Shown piece by piece: positions 56,915 to 64,000 of a stretch of DNA of 64,000 bases (position 1 is its first letter; each line of letters opens with the position of its first letter). Origin of the DNA: Paulinella micropora. Taxonomy: Eukaryota > Cercozoa > Imbricatea > Euglyphida. Both the position numbers and the translations under genes were made by a program. The stretch lies in the NCBI GenBank assembly GCA_009731375.1, contig BJOX01000332.1, forward strand, positions 43,821 through 107,820, read 5' to 3'. The notes beneath the pieces were generated by a model. The model was given only the letters and a program-made list of their open reading frames with translations, was not told the origin of the DNA and made no database searches.

Positions 56915-57702
56915 AATGTCGTATTAGTAAACAACAGGAGGACAGTGTCAGCTCCTATGTTATGTTTTCGTTCGTTAGAGTTCTGTTCCTCCTTCAGTCG
57001 ATTGACTAGTGAAGAGAGAAACTAAGAGAGAGGGTAGAGTGGGATCCTCTTTCCTCTATATATCACTGTTTGTACGTTTGTCTTTGTTTGAGAGAAGTAG
57101 TCCTTGAGATTTTCTCCGATTTTTTGTCCTCCTTACTCAAATTGCTTTCTCCTCCTTCTTTTCTATATTGTATCTAGTATGAGGCACCAGGACCTACACA
57201 CAGATAGTAATAGAGAAGCTAGAGAAGCTCTCCTTGAGAAGTCGACAGTCGGTCGGATAGGTTCTCAGACCTACTTTTGAGAACGATCAGAGATTTGCAA
57301 AAATACTCTGACGTAAGATAATGCAGATAAATGCACAAACTAGAAGGGTAGAGTGTTGTGCTCCTGTCCCTGTGCTTGTTTGTGTTTTGTGTGTGTTTCT
57401 TCACTCTTCTGTCCACCTCCTTCTTCTTGGGTCTCTGTGTGAGAACAGCAAGAACGACAGAGAGTCTGTATCTGATGTCTCCTTGTGAGCACACAGATAT
57501 GGATTGGGCTAGAGGGTACGAGACACTTACTTGGGGCCAATCAAATTATCTGTTTTGTAAAAGAGCTATGAGGATTATGTGTTGGAGTATTTGTTTTTTG
57601 TCTGACGTCCCCGTGTGAGACAGGTCAGCAAAATTCTTTCTGGATGCCTGTGTGGCAATGCAGAAAGAAATCACCCTAGTGATGCGGACTCCAAATGTAA
57701 TG
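56915..57702. other. 5' region of C1, no gene seen
   Basis: Non-coding. May include the 5' untranslated region or LTR of C1, but no matching second copy is present. A TATA-like ctatatatcac is near 57053. Confidence 0.4.
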
Positions 57703-57935
57703 CCCCCAACGATAGCTCAGTAAAAAGTCGGTAATACAACCAAACACAGTCCTCAAGAATGAGAATGATGTCTCGTTGTATTAGCTCAGTGAAACCGAAA
57801 AGGAAAACGGCAACAGACCAGGAACAAAATGGCATCAGGTCCAATCCGGACAAATAATACTGAAAAACAGGCTGGTGCACCTGTCACCAGGAAAAGGGTA
57901 CTTTTTACCGGCTCTCCGGGGGGTGATGCCTACAG
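57703..57935. repeat. Repeat T, copy 1 (tRNA box A-like motifs)
   Basis: About 215-230 bp shared with 59147-59362, starting ccccaacgatagctca and ending ggggtgatg. Contains two box A-like motifs (gatagctcagt, attagctcagtg) but no clear box B. Possibly SINE-derived. Confidence 0.7.
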
Positions 57936-58914
57936 ATTTTCTCAAGTCATAGAAGACCCAAAAATTTCCGAGGAACGAGGAAAATTTTCTACCCCGTAAA
58001 CTGTGTTTTTATCAGCGACTCAAATGTTACCGAGACCAAGTATTTAATAATATAATAACAAAATGTCTAACGACTTGTAGAATGAGGAATACCTAACGTA
58101 GAAGAGACTTCGTACTCTCCAAGCCAAGGATAAGGATAACCGAACAGACCGGAACATCGGGTAATGCCATCATATATACCGGGTGGGCCGGCAAATCCCT
58201 GAGGTTGTCGGTTAAGTTACGGATCCCATGCTCCCACTACGGGTTTGGGTAGAAGTACTATCCGAGGCTCTCCTATTGACCATTGGCATCAACTTTGCAC
58301 CCTGAGAAAGAAATAATGATAAGCAAAATAGCATCCAAACCAGGTAAAGTGGCAGCCGGCGGCGGACTTCCGCTTTTTACCTTATATTTTTTTCTCAAAC
58401 TGACTTGAATAACTCTACTAGTAACTGGTACACAACTCGTATTCCACTCAAAATATTTTCATTAGTTCCGAGCCTCAGCCTGAATTCGTTTTGTTTCGCA
58501 AGGGACAAGTAGTCTGTCAAGCAAGTGTACTAAATAAACTGGAATTGACCGATCACTCTTTGGTATTGTAAACTTCCCGGCTCGGACCTCGGAAGTATTT
58601 TGAGGTCAATTGACAGCCGTGTGTGTATTCAATTGAATGCCGGTTGGTAATCAAGTCAAGTTCCTCGCAGAGGGTTAGTCAAGACTTACACCGGACGGTG
58701 CTCACACGCGTAGGCGGGTGAGGGCTGATAATCCTTACTTGCGTCCGACTCGGAATACTTCAACTAACGCCCCCCCAATATTAATATCTATGACTTCAAG
58801 GTAACGGTGACAGAACCCGGCATACAATAAACAAAGTCTTTCTCATGAGTCTTAACCGACAAAAATTCTATAATTAAAAGTTGACTCATCAGCGAACAAA
58901 AAAAAAGTCTCCGT
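57936..58914. other. Non-coding; contains repeat S, copy 2
   Basis: 58025-58194 matches 47681-47836 in the same orientation. No gene or ORF of interest in the remainder. Confidence 0.75.
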
Positions 58915-59035
58915 AGTTGAAGTAAGTAATTACTTACCGGTAAGTAAGTAAGTAAGTGAGTAAGTAAGTAGGTAAGTAAGTATTGTAACTTCAAGTTTCA
59001 GTACTGAAGACGAAGTAAGTAATTAAGTAATAAAA

Positions 59036-59072
<37 letters not shown>

Positions 59073-59085
59073 TGTACTATGATGC
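58915..59085. repeat. (AAGT)n tetranucleotide arrays
   Basis: Two AAGT/TAAG arrays (58917-58981 and 59011-59073) separated by a short unique piece. Confidence 0.93.
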
Positions 59086-59146
59086 ATGTGTAAGTACGTA
59101 CGTAGGTTGGACGTATGACACCGTATGTATGCTTTCTGTACTATCC

Positions 59147-59362
59147 CCAACGATAGCTCAATGGAAGAGTAAGTCGGTAATATAACCAAACACAGTCCTC
59201 AAAAAAGAGAATGATGTCTCGTTATATTAGCCCAGTGACGCAAAGACAAAAAGCCGCCAAAAGACCAGGATCAAATTGGCATTTCAGACGTGTCCGGCCA
59301 GACGAAATCTATAAATAAGTTTTTTACCTGATAATTCGGGGGTGATGTCCACAGTACCCCCT
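59147..59362. repeat. Repeat T, copy 2
   Basis: Diverged copy of 57703-57935, same orientation, with the same paired box A-like motifs (gatagctcaatgg, attagcccagtg). Confidence 0.7.
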
Positions 59363-60175
59363 CCCAGTTTTTTATGGCGGAACTTCGTTTCCGACATAAT
59401 ACGCTTTGAACTGATTTCTTTTCTGACTAAGATTCGTTTAGAGTTATGTATGAAGATACATCAACCCACGAATTAGCCGTTATAAAACAACAATGATACT
59501 TGCCCCGGTACCAATCGTATATATACTCTAGCACATTCAGTATCTATATTAAAATCTTCCTCTTTCTTCTGTCGATAAGATATTTGTGCAGTATGTCCAA
59601 GTATAATGTTTTATGGTTGAGTAATAATGTAATGTCGCCATTTCCATATATATGTAATAACCGGTCGTCGGTTTCCATAAATACATTTACTTTTTGTGAA
59701 GACATACCCTTGTATAAATCTGTATCATTTAATATAGTGTCAGGTGATCAAGTCTGACGACTACATCCGAAGTTGGGTTGAGTGCGCCCTAACCTTGCGA
59801 TATGCCGATACAGGTAGAGATCGATGGAATCCGGTGTAGCAGTTCATGTTATTAAAATATATCAGTTCTTGATTAGACTGTAGAGTCTTTAATGAGATCA
59901 TCATTCTGGTACTAATGCGGGTCGTATCCAGGAAACACCATCGCTCACTCAAATAGCGATCCCGTAACGGTGCTGTTTCGTGGCCGTCTCGTCTGTCTCT
60001 GCCGAAGCAAGAGAATAGAATGCCTATTTTTTGTCAGCTGTGTCTTGTTAATCTCTAGAAGAATGAATGCTGTAGTAGCTTTAATATCTAAGTAAGGTTG
60101 TCGGGACGATATTGGATCAATGCTATGTTCGCAATCGATCAGGTCCACAATACTTCTAGAGAAAAAAAATACTTA
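59363..60175. other. Downstream region of C2
   Basis: No supported gene. The reading frame of C2 pol happens to stay open beyond its double stop (TAG TAA) to a TGA near 59945, but that extension has no match in C1. It should contain the C2 3' LTR, whose partner lies outside the window. Confidence 0.45.
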
Positions 60176-62839
60176 CTATAGACGCCGTTTACGCGCGCGG
60201 ACTCCTTTACCTGGTGGAGGACCTCCAACCAAAGTTAAGTCTAAGGTAGACTGTTCGAGGACGTCCCAAATTTTGTGAGGGATTGCGCCTTGTGCCAAGT
60301 CAAAAGGAATGTCCAGCACCCCTCGTGGTAGTGCTTGTATGGTCCACGCGGTATGATCTTTATCTGTGGGAGATATGGTATCATCCCATGTCTCAAGTTT
60401 CTTGGCGTCTTTATATACTGGAAGGTATTGTCTTACTTTAGGATCTTCCACTGGATCCAGACTCCTCCAGAAATGTAAGACTGGTTGTATTATTTGTGCC
60501 GCAGTCGAAATTCGATTCGATCGCGTATGGCGTTTGTGAGGTACTGCCATGACTCTCATGAGATATAAATCTGAGAGCGTGTCATCGGCTACGTGTTGAG
60601 CCGCAGGCCTCACCAAGTAAAAAGCGTCTTTGGCCCATGAAATATGTCCAATCGCATCTCCTTCTTTCCAACTGGGGTGAACGAGAGTGTCATTGCCCGC
60701 GCGAGGGTCTTGATCTCCGTCATCGCTCCCCTCTTGATGGACTCCTTGCGAACGTGCCGTCCTTATCGCCTTTCTCGGTCGGTCGTAGATAAGGTCATTT
60801 TGCGCTCTCCTTATTTGCGCCTCCGTGAACTTTCCTTCCGGCACGTTCGACTCCACCCTTTTGCGGGTCTGAGTCCCCGCCGCACTTTTGCGGTCGGTGG
60901 CCCGCTTGTTCTCCAGCTCAGCCTCCTCCTTCTCCGCAATTGGTGCCCTGTAGGCATCCCGTTCCGAGATATCCTCCTGACGGATTGGTGGGACCTCTTT
61001 AAAGTCAGCCTCCATCCGTTTGAGTGCTTGATCAACGGACTCATCTTCAAGTAGGAAGGGATCATACTTAATCAGCCTTCGTACATTGACTATTTGAACT
61101 TTCCCTCTGCCCCTGATTTTATAATTCAAAGGCCCCATCTGTTCCATGATCTGGTATGGTCCTTTCCAGTGGATGAACAGCTTCGAGCTGACTCCCTGAG
61201 GAACCTGAGGATGATACAGTAGTACAATATCCCCGACCTGAAATCTGACTTGATCCAGGTGTGCCTGCCTGACACCTTCAGCATCAGTCTTCCTGCGCTC
61301 CGCCTCCCTATGCGCCTGTACTATTTGCTCCGCCTCCATCTTCGCCCGAAGTCTCACCCCAAACAGCTCATCCTGATCTGCCCATGAATCTTTTGGGTGC
61401 AGCAGTGAGGCTGGGATGGCGGGCTCACGCCCATATACCAATTGGTATGGCGAGACGGAACCTTTTGAACCACCTAACGCTGTAGAGGGTAGGCAATTCA
61501 TAGCAAAGGCAAACGAGGATGCTGCCTCCACCCATGCCTTTTGGTTCTCCTTCTTCATACAATACATCTTCAGCGCGGCCTTGAGGGGTCTATGCACCCG
61601 CTCTATCTTGCCGTTCGCTCTGGGGTTATAGGCGGTGACATATTGCCATTTCATGCCGTAATATGCAGATAGCTTGTCGATGACTTCATTATTAAAGTCA
61701 GAGCCTCGATCTGAGCATATTTTTCTCGGCACCCCAATCTGTGAGATGATCCTGTCAATCAACGCCTTGGCTGTTGTTTCGCCCGTAACGTCTTTGACTG
61801 GGACCACCCATACATAGTTGGTGGCTCTGTCTATGGCCGTTAGAAGGTATCTGTAACCTTCCGTCGTGACCGGGAAAGGTCCTACATGATCAGTGTGTAA
61901 GAACTCGAACATTCCTAAGTGTAAAGGAAAAGTCCCGATCAGGCCAAAATTCGCCTTCAATGGTGTTTTGGATGTCTTGCATGGGATGCATGCATTGACC
62001 TGTTCATCAATATTCTCCTTCATCTTCTTCCACCAGAATCGTCTCGAAATGAACATATGCGTTCTTTGTCGGCCCGGGTGCGCCAGTAGTGGGCAGTTAT
62101 GAGCAGCGACAAAAATGATGTGTCTGAGTTTCTCAGGAACCCAGAGAGTCCATTTGTCTGGTTGTGATGCATAGCGCCCGTGTTGGCCTTTGTACCACAA
62201 GAGACCGTCTCTCCACCCCATCTCCTTCTGTTGCTCCTTAATCTCCTTCGTCATTTTCAGCTCGTTCGGGTTCTTGTATAGCTGTATTAGCTCTTTGAAC
62301 TCCGGATCGAGAGCCTGTTGCTGTCTCCATGCAGTGGGTGAGGCTATGTGGATAGTCCCATCCTCTAGCTGCACTCCTATCCTCTCAGGGTTTTCGTCTA
62401 ACTCCTCCTTGTTCTCCTGCGGGGGTTCCGCATATGCTTCTTGCTTAATCTCTTCTTGTTTTATCTCCGCCTTCATATTCTCATATGCTTCATAGGACCA
62501 CTCAGCATCCTCGAGGACATGTGCTGTACAACATATCCCATGATCCGGACCTTGCGGGCTATGACGTAGACCCGATCGGTTATATCGGACCCCTCTCGCC
62601 ATCTGCATCGACTCGATATGATGCACTTCGTATGTGCAGTCTGGGGATAGATCCTCCATTTCTGCTGATGATACGAGAGCTGCCACTTCTGAGTGAAACT
62701 CTAGCCTGGAGAGGCTGTCAGCGACAACATTTCGCTTGCCGGGTAGATGGACCATTGTAAAATTGAAACATGACAAGAATGCCTGCCATCTTTCTAGACG
62801 GCCAGTCTGTTCATGATTCATCCCACTTCTCAAAATCAC
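60176..62839 (-). CDS. C2 pol: RNase H remnant, integrase, C-terminal module
   Basis: 887 codons with no interruption. It begins at the very end of RNase H (MNHEQTGRLERW...VHLPGKRNVVADSLSR). Integrase follows: zinc module H247, H254, C284, C287; catalytic D317 (FLHTDHVGPF), D377 (CSDRGSDF) and E413 (ANGKIERVHR); GPY/F module with GPY at 560-562 (KLFIHWKGPYQIMEQ). A C-terminal module of about 150 residues (LYLMRVMAV, PVLHFWRSLD, GVLDIPFDLAQGAIPHKIWD) ends in basic residues. Integrase inserts the element cDNA into host DNA. This frame is separated from the RT frame by a shift at a deletion (about 62820). The stop is TAG followed by TAA. Coding potential suggests a fairly recent copy. Confidence 0.92.
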   Translation of the reverse strand: MILRSGMNHEQTGRLERWQAFLSCFNFTMVHLPGKRNVVADSLSRLEFHSEVAALVSSAEMEDLSPDCTYEVHHIESMQMARGVRYNRSGLRHSPQGPDHGICCTAHVLEDAEWSYEAYENMKAEIKQEEIKQEAYAEPPQENKEELDENPERIGVQLEDGTIHIASPTAWRQQQALDPEFKELIQLYKNPNELKMTKEIKEQQKEMGWRDGLLWYKGQHGRYASQPDKWTLWVPEKLRHIIFVAAHNCPLLAHPGRQRTHMFISRRFWWKKMKENIDEQVNACIPCKTSKTPLKANFGLIGTFPLHLGMFEFLHTDHVGPFPVTTEGYRYLLTAIDRATNYVWVVPVKDVTGETTAKALIDRIISQIGVPRKICSDRGSDFNNEVIDKLSAYYGMKWQYVTAYNPRANGKIERVHRPLKAALKMYCMKKENQKAWVEAASSFAFAMNCLPSTALGGSKGSVSPYQLVYGREPAIPASLLHPKDSWADQDELFGVRLRAKMEAEQIVQAHREAERRKTDAEGVRQAHLDQVRFQVGDIVLLYHPQVPQGVSSKLFIHWKGPYQIMEQMGPLNYKIRGRGKVQIVNVRRLIKYDPFLLEDESVDQALKRMEADFKEVPPIRQEDISERDAYRAPIAEKEEAELENKRATDRKSAAGTQTRKRVESNVPEGKFTEAQIRRAQNDLIYDRPRKAIRTARSQGVHQEGSDDGDQDPRAGNDTLVHPSWKEGDAIGHISWAKDAFYLVRPAAQHVADDTLSDLYLMRVMAVPHKRHTRSNRISTAAQIIQPVLHFWRSLDPVEDPKVRQYLPVYKDAKKLETWDDTISPTDKDHTAWTIQALPRGVLDIPFDLAQGAIPHKIWDVLEQSTLDLTLVGGPPPGKGVRARKRRL

Positions 62840-64000
62840 CGAAGTCGATCATTCTCTCCAACTTAGCCCGAGTTGCACCCCAATTAGGTATGAACTGGCT
62901 GTAATATTGCGCCATCGCAAGAAATGAGTGCAGCTCTGTGCGATTCTTCGGCCTCTGCCGGCTCATGATCTCCTCCCTCTTCTCTTTGGATATCGAGACT
63001 CTATTGTAAGAGATTTCGTACCCCAAATATGTCACGCTTGTCTTTGCGAGTTGACATTTCTTCAAATTACATTTCAGGCCAAATAGTTTGATACGCCTGA
63101 AAATGTCTGTTAGATGGTCGATGTGCTCTTCCATCGTATTGGAGTACACGATAATGTCATCGATGTAACAAAATGCGTACTCTCCCGCCTTCTGTCCTCT
63201 TCTCCTCATGAAACCTCCCTCTGTCTTCCCTCTGTCTGGTCTACTCAGCATGCTTTGCATCGCTTTCTGAAAGAGTCCCGGGGCCTGTTTGAGTCCCATC
63301 GGAAGTACTTTCCACTGATATATCTCCATTCCTACTACAAATGCAGTCAGCCATCTGGACTTTTCATCCAGTGGAATTTGCCAGAAGCCATTCTTCAGAT
63401 CAATGACTGAGTATAGCTTGGCGTTCCGCAATACTCGCCTTCCTTCTTCAAGAGTAGGTAATGGATTTCGTTCCTCCTCTAAAATTTTATTGACGCGGGC
63501 ATAGTTAACCGTTAAGCGCCATTCTCCTCCCGGTTTAGGCACCAGTCTCGGTTGGGAAACTATTGGAGATGTCGATCTCTCAATGAAATCCTCATCGAGT
63601 AACTGCCGTGCTTGTTCTTCTGCGATCTTTGCTTCATGTATACTCAGATTTGCCCGTCGTGGCGCCGGTGAAGGCTCAGCACCTGGTATTTTACAAATAA
63701 CCGCGGTGAAGTCTTCCGGCTTGACACCTCCCGCTTGAGGGGGGTCAAAAATCATTTTGTTCGCCTTCAATCTCTCTTTCAAAACCTCTTTCTCCTTCTC
63801 CGTACCTGCTCCTCCTGCCAATTTCTCGTCTATCGCCGCCTTAAACTCCTCCTCTGACATTCTCTTGTGATGCTTGAGGGGTGCTCTGTCCTCCTCCAAG
63901 CCCAACTCTTCTTCTGATATATCGTCCATTCCCGTTTTTTCATATGTGGCAGTGTCTGGTTCGTCGTCCTCCGCCAGACCTACCAACATATCTATTAATC
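62811..64000 (-). CDS. C2 reverse transcriptase (partial)
   Basis: Open from the window edge; the first ATG in view is 63987-63989, but the frame continues past the edge. Motifs: DEDFIERSTSPIVSQPRLVP, YSVIDLKNGFWQIPLDE (first catalytic D), LPMGLKQAPGLFQ and FCYIDDIIVYS (YIDD near residues 275-278), then LKCNLKKCQLAKTSVTYLGY and the thumb SFLAMAQYYSQFIPNWG. A basic insertion (about 15-20 residues, GKTEGGFMRRRGQK) precedes YIDD. After FGDFEKWD the frame ends because the RNase H core is deleted. It would copy element RNA into DNA. Confidence 0.92.
   Translation of the reverse strand, partial: LIDMLVGLAEDDEPDTATYEKTGMDDISEEELGLEEDRAPLKHHKRMSEEEFKAAIDEKLAGGAGTEKEKEVLKERLKANKMIFDPPQAGGVKPEDFTAVICKIPGAEPSPAPRRANLSIHEAKIAEEQARQLLDEDFIERSTSPIVSQPRLVPKPGGEWRLTVNYARVNKILEEERNPLPTLEEGRRVLRNAKLYSVIDLKNGFWQIPLDEKSRWLTAFVVGMEIYQWKVLPMGLKQAPGLFQKAMQSMLSRPDRGKTEGGFMRRRGQKAGEYAFCYIDDIIVYSNTMEEHIDHLTDIFRRIKLFGLKCNLKKCQLAKTSVTYLGYEISYNRVSISKEKREEIMSRQRPKNRTELHSFLAMAQYYSQFIPNWGATRAKLERMIDFGDFEKWDES

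Larger units (their letters stand above)
60176..64000 (-). mobile_element. C2: Ty3/gypsy element, truncated by the window edge
   Basis: Contains RT, the end of RNase H, integrase and the C-terminal module; gag and 5' LTR lie beyond 64000. It belongs to the same family as C1 but is far better preserved. Confidence 0.9.

Noticed and set aside
59945-60175. Extension of C2 pol past its TAG TAA
   Set aside because: The frame stays open to a TGA but has no counterpart in C1, starts with a T-run, and the basic end before the double stop matches the natural end of C1.

Overview
The window is eukaryotic repeat-rich DNA. Evidence: GT-AG introns of about 58-76 nt in one complete gene (34480-37001, minus) and a likely 252-nt intron in a transposase; dense microsatellites; LTR retrotransposons and DNA transposons; assembly gaps at repeat runs (4181-4238, 10822-10831, 13822-13831, 36481-36538, 37643-37652, 48655-49045). 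No rRNA, plastid or bacterial operon is visible. I cannot name the organism; a protist or alga is a guess.

Layout. 1-7140 is mostly microsatellite, with a hairpin flanked by direct repeats (1272-1652) and a decayed Tc1/mariner-like element (5098-6613) lying in ATGT repeats. 7735-11395 is an older repeat split by a piggyBac element (8203-11081) with TTAA at both ends. 11727-33388 is a nested retrotransposon cluster: a minus-strand Ty3/gypsy element ('gypsy B') is cut twice, by a plus-strand Ty1/copia element ('copia A', 11907-20424) and by a minus-strand Ty1/copia element ('copia B', 24695-32485). Both insertions show target duplications, and the gypsy B reading frame continues across both when the insertions are removed. 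33389-41158 is a region bounded by two direct repeats of about 670-700 bp; it holds the one gene that looks complete (a coiled-coil protein with five introns) and a divergent set of unrecognised plus-strand ORFs. 41177-45869 has a relic transposase-like gene and a gag-like gene, both broken. 46098-47615 is a second copy of the repeat that hosts piggyBac. 48251-49045 is a 72-bp minisatellite running into a gap. 50207-56914 and 60176-64000 are two minus-strand Ty3/gypsy copies of one family ('C1', 'C2') with complementary deletions: C1 lacks the reverse transcriptase palm and has its integrase core flipped, whereas C2 lacks the RNase H core.

The retroelement genes encode the usual gag, protease, reverse transcriptase, RNase H and integrase set, but every element except C2 pol is visibly broken. 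Points of most interest: a MYND-like zinc finger inside copia B, an unusual C-terminal module after integrase in the C family, the relocated inverted integrase piece in C1, gag start codons overlapping the primer site or LTR in both copia elements, and a recurrent excess of in-frame TAA/TAG over TGA.
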